NCBI RefSeq assembly: GCF_021278025.1
Contig: NZ_JAIBHJ010000029.1
Span: forward strand, 1 to 45,841
DNA: 45,841 nt
Direction: 5' to 3'
Source of the DNA: Motilimonas sp. E26
Lineage (GTDB): Bacteria; Pseudomonadota; Gammaproteobacteria; Enterobacterales; CBDFNC01
A program made the translations under genes and the position numbers. Below are positions 1 to 8,219 of the stretch, piece by piece (positions within the stretch are counted from its first letter, which is position 1; each line of letters starts with the position of its first letter). The notes below the pieces were generated by a model. The model did no database searches. It had not been told where the DNA came from and saw nothing but the letters and a program-made list of their open reading frames with translations.

Positions 1-719
1 TCACTGGCGTTTGCTATAATGTGGCTGCCTATGTACTGCTGAACAAAATCTATACAGCAAAGATCAACAGACCCTAGAAACTCAGAACATTTCTGGGGGT
101 GATCTCCTGCGACTTAGCATGAGCCATGAACTATTTTTTGCTCGTCTCTAGCTGAGGGGGTAATTTCTGCGATCTATTTATCCTCATGAATTAATGGTTG
201 TTTTTTGTTTTTTTTTATCATTATCTAAGCTGGTTTATAACACCAACCACTTGTCTTAAGTCAAGAATTAATCAATAAAACAATGAAGAACTGTGACAGC
301 CTTACTACACTCTTTGTTATGCACGCGATAAAAAAGTTATTTTAAATTGACTGATGAGAATCACTCATGAGTTCAAATTGTAATGCAGCTTCTATTTTTA
401 CTCGCCGTCGTCGCGACGGGTGTAGGCATCAAAGCCGTTTAATTTATCGTGGAGTATGCAGTCTTAGCGTCGGTTTGGATGTTTCTTCCCTTAGTTTTTT
501 TTCACTTAAATTAGACTAGGGTGAAGTAATTTGGAAAGAGTGACTTAAAAAACAGTATTCAGAGCTGAATCTCCAAATCATGTAGAACTTCAGTCCAAGA
601 ATAAAACACGCTGATTCTGGGTGAATGTTTTAAATGTTGAGTGCGAAGGAGAAGTTGCTAAGGGACTCAATAAACCCCTTTGGGCAATTTAGTTAATAAA
701 AGGTGTGTAAGGAGGTTGT
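1..719. other. Non-coding leader upstream of the chemosensory operon
   Basis: No convincing gene was found in these 719 bp. A TATAAT hexamer lies at 15-20, but its -35 would fall at or beyond the window edge. Two degenerate copies of a ctg(a)ggggg-taatttctgcgatc-like stretch lie at 92-113 and 152-173. A dyad with 9-base arms (one mismatch) is centred at about 361 (350-358 and 364-372). A perfect GC-rich hairpin, CCGTCG-tcg-CGACGG, lies at 405-419. The region is otherwise AT-rich. The last part holds a strong Shine-Dalgarno sequence for cheY. I could not place the operon promoter with confidence. Confidence 0.6.
710..714 (+). promoter_or_regulatory. Strong ribosome binding site for cheY
   Basis: The GGAGG core lies 5 bases before the ATG at 720. 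It is among the strongest Shine-Dalgarno sites in the operon and fixes the cheY start. Confidence 0.8.
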
Positions 720-1088
720 ATGGCTAAAACCATTTTGGTGGTTGATGACTCAGTGTCAATTCGACAAGTTGTTGGTATTGCCTTAAAAGGTGCTGGCTAT
801 GATGTTATTCAAGCTTGTGACGGTAAAGACGCGCTAAGTAAAATGTCAGGTCAAAAAATTAACCTGATTATCAGTGACGTCAATATGCCCAATATGGATG
901 GCATTTCTTTCCTGAAAGAAGTGAAGCAGCACCCAAAATATAAGTTTACGCCCGTTATTATGCTAACCACCGAAGCGGGACAGGGAAAAATGGCAGAAGG
1001 ACGTGCAGCAGGAGCAAAAGCATGGGTTGTTAAGCCATTTCAACCACCGCAAATGTTAGATGCTGTGGCTAAGTTAGTTTTACCGTAA
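720..1088 (+). CDS. cheY: CheY-type single-domain response regulator
   Basis: A cytoplasmic phospho-acceptor that relays CheA output. The 122 residues make up one receiver domain. Visible signatures are the acidic pair D9-D10 in VVDDS, the phospho-acceptor D53 in ISDVNMPNMDG, the conserved T83/T84 in MLTTEA and K105 in VVKPF. There is no output domain. The start is fixed by GGAGG at 710-714. It is the first gene of the che operon and sits 16 bp before the STAS gene. In this accessory-type cluster its target need not be the flagellar switch, because no motor genes are nearby. The assignment to the CheY class is certain from the residues; the downstream partner is unknown. Confidence 0.95.
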   Translation: MAKTILVVDDSVSIRQVVGIALKGAGYDVIQACDGKDALSKMSGQKINLIISDVNMPNMDGISFLKEVKQHPKYKFTPVIMLTTEAGQGKMAEGRAAGAKAWVVKPFQPPQMLDAVAKLVLP

Positions 1089-1104
1089 ACAAGGGGATCA
1101 CTCG

Positions 1105-1428
1105 ATGAGTATTGAAGCTAAAGAGCATAACGGTGCCCACTTTTTAGAAATTAACGACGAGTTAACTATATATACCGCGGCAATGATGAAGCAGGAGTTG
1201 CAAGATGTGTTATCAAAACAAGACGAGTTGGAGATTTCATTAGAGTGTGTATCGGATATTGACAGTGCTGGTATACAAATATTGATTTTGTTACATCAAC
1301 AAGCAAAGAAAAAAGGAAAAACACTGCGATTTATTAAACATAATCGTCAAGTGATTGATGTATTAGAGACCCTGAATCTTGAAGCCTTATTTGGTGATCC
1401 CATCGTATTGCCAGCAAAGGAATTTTAA
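1105..1428 (+). CDS. STAS-domain protein (anti-sigma-factor antagonist type)
   Basis: This small cytoplasmic protein of 107 residues is a single STAS fold of the SpoIIAA kind. The diagnostic loop reads DIDSAGIQILI. It keeps a serine in the D-S-x-G position that is phosphorylated in SpoIIAA-type proteins. STAS proteins switch partners according to that phosphorylation. No serine kinase or PP2C phosphatase gene is visible nearby, so the partner is unknown. The gene lies between cheY and cheA, and its stop is 1 bp before the cheA start, so it is almost certainly co-translated. A STAS gene at this place is a feature of some accessory chemosensory clusters. The ATG at 1105 follows AAGGGGA. Confidence 0.85.
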   Translation: MSIEAKEHNGAHFLEINDELTIYTAAMMKQELQDVLSKQDELEISLECVSDIDSAGIQILILLHQQAKKKGKTLRFIKHNRQVIDVLETLNLEALFGDPIVLPAKEF

Positions 1429-1429
1429 T

Positions 1430-3607
1430 ATGCTTGATGATACTAAAAAGATATTTATCCAAGAATCTGAAGAGCTACTTGAGCAAATGGAAAATGCTTT
1501 GCTCGAAATGGAGCAAGTCCCGAATGATGCCGAACATTTAAATAGTGTATTTCGAGCCATACACACAATAAAAGGAGCTGCGGGGATTTTTGGTTTTGAT
1601 GCCATCGTAGCTTTTACTCATCCTGTTGAATCGGTAATGGATAATGTTCGTAATGGCTTACGTTCAGTTGATCCTGATCTCATCGCCCTATTATTAAAGT
1701 GTAAAGATCACACCGCTAATTTGGTGGAGTTTATTTCAGGAGAGCAGGAAGATATTTCTGAAACGCTTCAAGAAGCGGGGAAAAAGCTATTAAATGAATT
1801 AACTCCAGAGCAGCCAAGTGAACTTACGGTTACTAATACTAATGAAAAAATCGAAGTCAGTGATAAAAGAAGTCCTTCAGAGGATCACTGGGTTATTTCA
1901 TTAGACTTTAAACCGGATGCCTTAAGAAATGGGCTTGACCCTTTATCATTTATTAATTATTTAAAAAGAATGGGTGAAATAATTGAGATAATTACTTTTA
2001 CTCACGACTTCCCCTGCTGGGAGGACATGGATCCTGAATCATGCTATCTCTCCTTTAGAATTGCACTATCAAGCTCGGCCAATAAAGAAGAAATAAAGTC
2101 AGTTTTTGAGTTTGCCCTAGATGATTGCGAACTACGTATTGTGCCGCCGCACTCTGAGCTAGAAAAATATTTGGCATTATTGGAAGAATTAACAGGTGAG
2201 GAACTCAATAAGCTTGGTGAGTTATTGATCCAAGTGGGTGCATTAACAGAGCAAGAGTTGAACAGTGCATTGCAGCTCCAAAACGGCGTTCTTAATGATG
2301 GTACAACAAAAGAGATTAAACCATTAGGTGAAATTTTAGTCGAGCAACATGTTGTTAGTAAAGACGTTGTCGAAAAGGCAGTTGCAAAGCAAGAAATTAT
2401 ACGAGAAAAGATCGCTCAAGAAACGCAATACATTCGAGTAGATGCAAATCGTCTTGGTCAGCTGATTAACCTTGTTGGCGAGTTGGTTATTTCTAATGCC
2501 GCTGTAAAGCTTTTAGTTGAAAAGCATGATCTCGCAGATGTGCAAGAGGTAGTAAGTGGTGTTGAAGGTTTAGTGGAAAATATTCGCGATCATGCTTTGC
2601 AATTACGCATGGTGCAAATTGGTGAAACCTTTTCACGTTTTCGTCGAGTCGTGCGCGATGTCAGTAAAGATTTAAATAAAGATGTTGAGCTAGTTATTAC
2701 TGGCGGTGAAGCAGAGCTAGATAAAACAGTTGTTGAAAAAATTAACGACCCCCTTACACACTTAGTTAGAAACTCTCTCGATCATGGTTTTGAGACTCCA
2801 GATGAAAGAGTGGCGCAAGGTAAGCCCAGAAAAGGAGTGCTGCGCCTAAATGCATTACATGACTCCGGTCATATTGTTATTCAAATAGCAGATGATGGTG
2901 CTGGTTTAGACACCGATAAAATACGTAAAAAAGCCGAAGAAAAAGGGCTGATTAATGTTGGGCAGGAATTAAGTCAGCGAGAAATATTAAGATTGATTTT
3001 TGAACCAGGGCTGACCACTAAAGATACCGCCAGTAATATTTCTGGACGTGGCGTAGGTATGGATGTGGTTAAACGCAATATCGATGCTTTACGTGGAACG
3101 ATTGAAGTGGATAGCGAGCGGGGTAAGGGCACGTTAGTGACGATTCACCTTCCTTTAACACTCGCCATAATAGAAGGTTTTATGGTTGGGGTGGAGCAAG
3201 AGCGCTTTGTCATTCCATTAAGCATGGTTGAGGAATGTGTGGAAATGAACACCGATGAATGGCACCTCGATAAAAACAGTCATTATGTGAACTTGCGCGG
3301 TCAAGTTATGCCCTACATAAAGTTGAGTGAATTTTTTGGCGTTAACTATCAGCAAAGCCATCGCGGTCGAGAAAGCTTAGTTATCGTTAAAGCAGGTAGG
3401 GCAAAGGCGGGTATTGTTGTCGATCGATTATTTGGTGAATTACAGACCGTTATAAAGCCTCTGGGTAAAGTTTTTCAAGGGTTAAAAGGCGTAAGTGGGG
3501 CCACTGTATTGGGTAGTGGTGAGATCGCATTGATATTAGATGTACAAGGTTTAATTGGTTTAGCGAGTGCTAAAACAACTGATGTAAAAACACTTGAATC
3601 GGTTTAG
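1430..3607 (+). CDS. cheA: Chemotaxis histidine kinase CheA with MshEN-like insert
   Basis: The autokinase that phosphorylates CheY and CheB in receptor arrays. Domains in order are: Hpt/P1 at about residues 1-110 with phospho-histidine H45 in AIHTIKGAAG; a poorly conserved region at about 130-250; two helical repeats of the MshEN/T2SSE-N type at about 261-321 (KLGELL and PLGEIL, each followed by the L-x3-AL/V-x2-Q pattern); the P3 dimerisation helices from about 340; the ATPase domain with N-box HLVRNSLDHG near 444, DDGAGLD near 487 and GRGVGMD near 539; and a C-terminal CheW-like P5 domain. I place the start at ATG 1430, with AAGGA at 1417-1421. An in-frame upstream extension to 1379 would overlap the STAS gene and lacks support. 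The protein is 725 residues, normal for CheA. A canonical CheY-binding P2 is not recognisable. Confidence 0.95.
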   Translation: MLDDTKKIFIQESEELLEQMENALLEMEQVPNDAEHLNSVFRAIHTIKGAAGIFGFDAIVAFTHPVESVMDNVRNGLRSVDPDLIALLLKCKDHTANLVEFISGEQEDISETLQEAGKKLLNELTPEQPSELTVTNTNEKIEVSDKRSPSEDHWVISLDFKPDALRNGLDPLSFINYLKRMGEIIEIITFTHDFPCWEDMDPESCYLSFRIALSSSANKEEIKSVFEFALDDCELRIVPPHSELEKYLALLEELTGEELNKLGELLIQVGALTEQELNSALQLQNGVLNDGTTKEIKPLGEILVEQHVVSKDVVEKAVAKQEIIREKIAQETQYIRVDANRLGQLINLVGELVISNAAVKLLVEKHDLADVQEVVSGVEGLVENIRDHALQLRMVQIGETFSRFRRVVRDVSKDLNKDVELVITGGEAELDKTVVEKINDPLTHLVRNSLDHGFETPDERVAQGKPRKGVLRLNALHDSGHIVIQIADDGAGLDTDKIRKKAEEKGLINVGQELSQREILRLIFEPGLTTKDTASNISGRGVGMDVVKRNIDALRGTIEVDSERGKGTLVTIHLPLTLAIIEGFMVGVEQERFVIPLSMVEECVEMNTDEWHLDKNSHYVNLRGQVMPYIKLSEFFGVNYQQSHRGRESLVIVKAGRAKAGIVVDRLFGELQTVIKPLGKVFQGLKGVSGATVLGSGEIALILDVQGLIGLASAKTTDVKTLESV

Positions 3608-3621
3608 GTAGGGGATAACTC

Positions 3622-4152
3622 ATGGCAGAACTTATTACCGGCTATGGCATTGAGCATGAAGAATTTCATCAACAGTATATTGAAACTGTTACCCAGTATT
3701 TAACCTTCTCTGTGGCTAATGAAACCCTCGCCGTAAATATATTGGCAGTAAATGAAATTATTGAAGTAAGTGAGATAACGTTTATTCCTAGGATGCCAGA
3801 ATTTATTCGAGGTGTGATTAATTTGCGAGGGGCGGCTGTGCCGGTAGTTGATTTGTCGTTAAAAACGGCGAAAGGAGTCATGAGCAAGCTAAGTGATAAA
3901 AGTTGTATTGTATTAGTTGATGTTAACCCTCCATCTGGAGGCAATCAAGCTATTGGCCTTTTAGTGGATGCAGTTAAAGAAATTGTTGAATTTGATCACA
4001 AAAGTATTCAGCCGGCACCTCAAGTAGGAGACAGTAATAATGCTGATTATATCCAAGCCATGGGGAAATTAAATGAAGTCTTCGTCATTATTTTAGAGGT
4101 CGATAATATACTGTCATCAGGCCAAATTAAATCCTTGATGGAAATTAATTAA
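3622..4152 (+). CDS. cheW: CheW coupling protein (first copy)
   Basis: A scaffold that links the MCP to the P5 domain of CheA. It has 176 residues and a full CheW domain after a tail of about 25 residues. Visible motifs are YLTFSVANETLAV, ILAVNEIIEV, the characteristic FIRGVINLRGAAVPVVDL, and the closing VFVIILEVD. AGGGGA lies 7-8 bases before the ATG, and the gene begins 14 bp after cheA. A second CheW gene lies on the far side of the MCP gene. The two proteins share the same motifs but differ clearly in the C-terminal half, so they may occupy different array positions. Confidence 0.94.
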   Translation: MAELITGYGIEHEEFHQQYIETVTQYLTFSVANETLAVNILAVNEIIEVSEITFIPRMPEFIRGVINLRGAAVPVVDLSLKTAKGVMSKLSDKSCIVLVDVNPPSGGNQAIGLLVDAVKEIVEFDHKSIQPAPQVGDSNNADYIQAMGKLNEVFVIILEVDNILSSGQIKSLMEIN

Positions 4153-4205
4153 GACCAAAATAAAGTGATTTTTTAGTTGGAACAACTCTTAAAAAGGAGA
4201 GAGAT

Positions 4206-6173
4206 ATGTTCAAAAACTTAAAGCTAAGTTATCAAATAAGCCTAGGCTATGCGTTGGTAATGTTATTACTGGTTGGGGTTTCATTCTCTGCATTTATCGG
4301 CTTGAAAAAGTCTATGAATGGGTTTAATGAATATCGCGAGTTAGCAATCGATTCTAATCTTGCCAGTCGAGTGGAAGCTAATATGCTATTGGTTCGCTTG
4401 TTTGCGAAAGATTACACTATTAATCACACTGACCAAACAATTGCTTCTTTTAAAGAGCGCTACGAAAAACTTTTGGAATATACCAAAGAAGCGCAGAGTG
4501 AAATTAAAAAGCCAGAGCGAGCTGAAAACGTTGCTTTTATTGCCAATGAAATTGGCAATTACAACAAAGCGTTTGATAAAGCGGTTGTGCTTATGTCTGA
4601 GCTAAAAGAAATTGAAAAGTCGACGCTGGTGCCGTCGGGGAATGCAATGCAGCAGTTAATGAGTTCTATCATGGACTCAGCCCATAGAGATCAAGATCCT
4701 GACGCGGCTTTTTATGCAGGAGACACCCAAGAATCGGTTTTACTGGGTCGGTTATATTCAGCTAAATATTTAGCTTCAGCCAGTAAAGCTGATATGGATC
4801 GAGCGCTAGAAGAGATGGATAAGAATGTCATCGCTAGAGCGAAAGTATTAGATGAAAATTTACAAAATCCCGAGCGGAGAAGGTTGTTTACAGAATTTAT
4901 GCAGCAACGGGATATTTATGTAGAAGGACTAAACAAAGTAAATGAGTTAATGATCGCGCGTAATAATGTTATCAAAAATGAGCTTGATGCAATTGGCCCA
5001 AAAGTGGCAAAGGCATCAGAAGAAGTAAAATTATCGGTACAAGCAGATCAAGAAGCGTTAGGTCCTCAAGTTAAAGCTCAGAATGAAAATACTATTTCGC
5101 TGATTATGTGGGTGTCGGTATTAGCGACCTTATTTAGCATACTGTTATCTTGGTTTTTGGTTCGGTTGATTAAAAAACCGCTAGGCGGCGAGCCACGAGA
5201 TATGGAAGCGATTGCACGTGAAATCGCGGACGGTAACTTAGATATTAAATTTAATAATCAAGCTAATGCCACAGGTGTATATAAAGCCATGATGGATATG
5301 GTTGACCATATTAGCGGTGTTATTCAACAAGTGAGAGGCAATGCCGACAATTTAGTGAGCGCGTCTCAAGAGGTGAGTGCCACAGCGCAAACGATTAGCC
5401 AAGCAGCGACCGAGCAAGCAGCCAGTGTTGAAGAAACAACTGCCTCGGTAGAAGAGCTCAATGCATCGGTGCAGCAAAATACAGACAATGCTCGTGTGAC
5501 CGATAGTATGGCCACTAAGGCTGCTGAAGAGGCGACCAAAGGCGGTGAAGCGGTTAATCGTACTGTGCACGCCATGAAAGAGATCGCCAACAAAATTGGT
5601 TTGATTGAAGATATTGCATACAAAACGAACCTGCTTTCTTTGAATGCCGCGATTGAGGCAGCAAGAGCGGGTGAGCATGGTAAAGGCTTTACTGTGGTGG
5701 CGGCTGAAGTACGTAAACTGGCAGAGAACAGTCGTGTAACTGCTCAGGAAATCAACGCACTAGCAACAAATAGTGTTTCTATCGCAGAAGAAGCTGGGCG
5801 CTTATTAGAAGAAATTGTGCCTAGCATCAGTAAAACAGCAGATTTAGTGCAAGAAATTTCAGCAGCGTCAGAAGAGCAATCGTCAGGCGTGGGCCAAATT
5901 AATAGCGCGATGTCTCAGTTGGATAAAGCGACGCAACAAAATGCGGCCTCCTCAGAGGAATTAGCAGCTACGGCGGAGGAGTTAAGTGCGCAGGCGAATG
6001 GACTGCAGCAAGCTGTTGCATTTTTTAAGTTGTCATCGGCACAAGCTGCGGGGAAAGGGCAAGATAATTGGTCTGCTCCAGCAGCCACTAAGTCAGTAGC
6101 GACTAAACCCAGAAATTCATCGGGTGGCGGCTTAGAGTTGGCGTTTAACGAAAAGAACTTTGAGCGCTTTTAA
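4206..6173 (+). CDS. Transmembrane methyl-accepting chemotaxis protein with C-terminal NFERF
   Basis: An inner-membrane receptor of 655 residues. TM1 is at about 10-30, followed by a periplasmic, largely helical ligand domain of about 265 residues (four-helix or HBM type, judged from its helical character). TM2 is at about 298-320, then a HAMP linker containing PLGGEP and IADGNLDI, then a long coiled-coil signalling domain. The hairpin tip is present as [20 protein letters not shown]. Glutamine/glutamate-rich helices offer methylation and deamidation sites for the CheR, CheB and CheD encoded downstream. The last five residues, NFERF, fit the aromatic-x-x-aromatic pattern of the NWETF tether. 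The start is supported by AGGAGA. The ligand cannot be predicted. Confidence 0.93.
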   Translation: MFKNLKLSYQISLGYALVMLLLVGVSFSAFIGLKKSMNGFNEYRELAIDSNLASRVEANMLLVRLFAKDYTINHTDQTIASFKERYEKLLEYTKEAQSEIKKPERAENVAFIANEIGNYNKAFDKAVVLMSELKEIEKSTLVPSGNAMQQLMSSIMDSAHRDQDPDAAFYAGDTQESVLLGRLYSAKYLASASKADMDRALEEMDKNVIARAKVLDENLQNPERRRLFTEFMQQRDIYVEGLNKVNELMIARNNVIKNELDAIGPKVAKASEEVKLSVQADQEALGPQVKAQNENTISLIMWVSVLATLFSILLSWFLVRLIKKPLGGEPRDMEAIAREIADGNLDIKFNNQANATGVYKAMMDMVDHISGVIQQVRGNADNLVSASQEVSATAQTISQAATEQAASVEETTASVEELNASVQQNTDNARVTDSMATKAAEEATKGGEAVNRTVHAMKEIANKIGLIEDIAYKTNLLSLNAAIEAARAGEHGKGFTVVAAEVRKLAENSRVTAQEINALATNSVSIAEEAGRLLEEIVPSISKTADLVQEISAASEEQSSGVGQINSAMSQLDKATQQNAASSEELAATAEELSAQANGLQQAVAFFKLSSAQAAGKGQDNWSAPAATKSVATKPRNSSGGGLELAFNEKNFERF

Positions 6174-6185
6174 GAGGCTATCAAA

Positions 6186-6728
6186 ATGAATGAATTGGCG
6201 ATGGCGGTAAATAAGCAAGACCACTACTTAGGAGATGGGGTGGCGGATGGCGCTTATCAATACTTGACCTTCTCAGTGTTGGGAAAGCTAATGGCCATTG
6301 GTATTTTAGATGTGAAAGAGATCATTGAGGTGAGCTCAATGACTCGGGTACCAATGACACAAAATAGTATTAGAGGAGTCATTAATTTACGCGGTAATGT
6401 GGTTCCTGTGGTCGATTTAGGAGCAAGACTAGGCTCTCATATTATTAAGCTAACCAAAAAGAGCTGTATTGTTTTGGTTAGCTTGGCATTTCACGATGAG
6501 ACGCAAACGATGGGAATTCTCGTTGAGCAGGTGAATGAGATTTTAACTATTCCTGAGCAGAATAGACAAAAGCCACCAGACTTTGGTACGGATATTGACA
6601 GCAAATTTATTAGCCAAATTGGTCGTTATGAAGAAGATTTTGTCATTTTACTTAACAAAGAAAAGGTTTTGTGTGTTGAGGAGCTATCTGAACAGATTGT
6701 CGCGGCTCAGTCTTCTTTTTGTGTTTAA
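6186..6728 (+). CDS. cheW: CheW coupling protein (second copy)
   Basis: The 180 residues carry a complete CheW domain: YLTFSVLGKLMAIGI, VKEIIEVSSM, IRGVINLRGNVVPVVDL and EEDFVILLNKEKVL. It lies 12 bp after the MCP gene and 30 bp before cheR, in the same operon. It resembles the first CheW most in the N-terminal half. The C-terminus has an extra tail of about 20 residues after the last beta strand. Both proteins look intact, so neither appears to be a decaying duplicate. Confidence 0.93.
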   Translation: MNELAMAVNKQDHYLGDGVADGAYQYLTFSVLGKLMAIGILDVKEIIEVSSMTRVPMTQNSIRGVINLRGNVVPVVDLGARLGSHIIKLTKKSCIVLVSLAFHDETQTMGILVEQVNEILTIPEQNRQKPPDFGTDIDSKFISQIGRYEEDFVILLNKEKVLCVEELSEQIVAAQSSFCV

Positions 6729-6758
6729 AAATTAATTGCTTAGGAAAATTTAAAGACC

Positions 6759-7601
6759 GTGAATCAAGCATGTGAAATAGCAGAGCGCAATCCTTTCCAA
6801 GTTCGGCCTATTACCGACAAGGAGTTTTATCAATTTAAAACATTGATATATGAGGTCGCTGGTATTTCTATGGCGCCCGGTAAAAAGAACTTGGTGATGT
6901 CGCGTTTAACTAAACGCTTGGTTCATTATGGGCTAAAGCGTTTTGATGAATATTATGCTCTTATCCATAGCAAACAGTCGCCAGACGAGTTTCAAATAAT
7001 GGTGGATTTGTTAACCACCAATGAAACGTATTTTTTTCGTGAGCCCCAGCACTTTGACTTTTTAGTCGATCAACTTATTAAGCCGTGGCAAGGTGATGAG
7101 CTTAGAATTTGGAGTGCAGCATGTTCATCAGGAGAGGAAGTTTATACCTTAGCGATGGTTTTGGCGAAATATTTAACAGGCAAACCTTGGTATGTTTTAG
7201 GCTCAGATATCAGTACTAAAATGCTTGCAAGTTGTAGGCGCGGGGTTTATCCGCTCAGTCGCATGGGCAGCATGAATCAAGAGTTTCTACACAAGTATTG
7301 CTTGCGTGGGGTACGCGAGCAAGAGGGCACTTTTTTAGTGGACAGTAAGCTAAGGAATTGCTGTCAATTTGAGCAAATAAATTTAACTAAAACCTTACCC
7401 AATATTGGTTTGTTTGATGTGATATTTGTTCGTAATGTCATGATTTATTTTGACCAAGCCGTTAAAACAATGGTCATTGATAAATTGATTCAAAAGCTTA
7501 AACCCGGTGGCTATTTAATTACTAGTCATTCAGAGACTTTGCACGGTATTACCGATAAATTAACCATGCTTAAACCTTCTATTCACCGAAAGAAAGAGTG
7601 A
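6759..7601 (+). CDS. cheR: Chemoreceptor methyltransferase CheR
   Basis: Transfers methyl groups from S-adenosylmethionine to glutamates of the MCP. It has 280 residues: an N-terminal helical CheR domain (about 15-75) and a Rossmann methyltransferase domain. Visible motifs are TTNETYFFREPQHF, the SAM-binding IWSAACSSGEEVYTLAM, and FVRNVMIYFD near the end. The start is GTG at 6759; the next in-frame ATG would cut into the N-terminal domain. The Shine-Dalgarno sequence is modest (AGGA further upstream than usual). The beta-subdomain needed to grip a C-terminal receptor pentapeptide appears to be present, which fits the NFERF end of the MCP in the same operon. Confidence 0.95.
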   Translation: MNQACEIAERNPFQVRPITDKEFYQFKTLIYEVAGISMAPGKKNLVMSRLTKRLVHYGLKRFDEYYALIHSKQSPDEFQIMVDLLTTNETYFFREPQHFDFLVDQLIKPWQGDELRIWSAACSSGEEVYTLAMVLAKYLTGKPWYVLGSDISTKMLASCRRGVYPLSRMGSMNQEFLHKYCLRGVREQEGTFLVDSKLRNCCQFEQINLTKTLPNIGLFDVIFVRNVMIYFDQAVKTMVIDKLIQKLKPGGYLITSHSETLHGITDKLTMLKPSIHRKKE

Positions 7602-7602
7602 T

Positions 7603-8205
7603 ATGAAAAGATATAAAATTCAAGGAGGTGAGCGTGTTGTCATTGACCCCGGAGAATTTTATGTCAGTGCCAACCGTGATGTTATCTCCACGCTACTTGG
7701 CTCTTGCGTTGCCGCTTGTTTATGGGATCCCATTAATCGCGTTTTTGGTATGAATCACTTCTTATTAGCAAGTCGCCAGAGTGGCTCCCATCAGCCTATT
7801 ATGGAATCACAAGCAGGGCGTTACGGTGTGCATGCAATGGAGCTATTAATCAATGGTATGTTGCATAAAGGCGCGCAGCGTAGTTTATTGCAAGCAAAAG
7901 TATTTGGTGGCGGTAATGTGATAAATCTTGGTTGTTCAGGGCACAGTTTTTTTGCCGTTGGAAGTGCAAATAGCCAGTTTATTATGGACTTTTTAGCTAA
8001 CGAAGGAATACCGCTACAGGCGCATCATTTAGGCGGCGATCATGGCCGAATGATTCATTTTGTCGGCGATGACTACTCCGTTTTTATGAAACGGATTGCA
8101 ACCAGTGTCGAGCAACAAGTTGCCGCAGAGGAGCGCCGCTACTTTAACAAAGAGCTATCTCAACTGAAAAGTGGTCACGCTATTCAACATGTGAAATTTT
8201 GGTAA
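7603..8205 (+). CDS. cheD: Chemoreceptor glutamine deamidase CheD
   Basis: Deamidates receptor glutamines to glutamate in the adaptation system. The 200 residues show the family core: a catalytic cysteine in [13 protein letters not shown] followed by the catalytic histidine in [15 protein letters not shown] and the C-terminal GDHGR are also present. The protein is longer than many CheD proteins (about 160), with a charged tail of about 40 residues. Its ATG lies 1 bp after the cheR stop, which implies translational coupling. Where CheD occurs beside CheB, as here, both commonly act on the same receptors. Confidence 0.93.
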   Translation: MKRYKIQGGERVVIDPGEFYVSANRDVISTLLGSCVAACLWDPINRVFGMNHFLLASRQSGSHQPIMESQAGRYGVHAMELLINGMLHKGAQRSLLQAKVFGGGNVINLGCSGHSFFAVGSANSQFIMDFLANEGIPLQAHHLGGDHGRMIHFVGDDYSVFMKRIATSVEQQVAAEERRYFNKELSQLKSGHAIQHVKFW

Positions 8206-8219
8206 TTTATGGAGTTCAA

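Noticed and set aside
361-480. Cyclic di-GMP riboswitch in the che leader
   Set aside because: Some G/C-rich pieces looked suggestive, but the conserved GEMM blocks are not present.
367-519. A 50-codon open frame in the che leader (starting MSSNCNAAS)
   Set aside because: It has no Shine-Dalgarno sequence, an odd composition, and overlaps the hairpin at 405-419.
1379-1429. Upstream extension of cheA to 1379
   Set aside because: It would overlap the STAS gene in another frame and has no ribosome binding site, while ATG 1430 has AAGGA and gives the usual Hpt start.
5352-5678. Antisense frames over the MCP signalling domain
   Set aside because: These are shadows of a conserved, repetitive coding region on the other strand.
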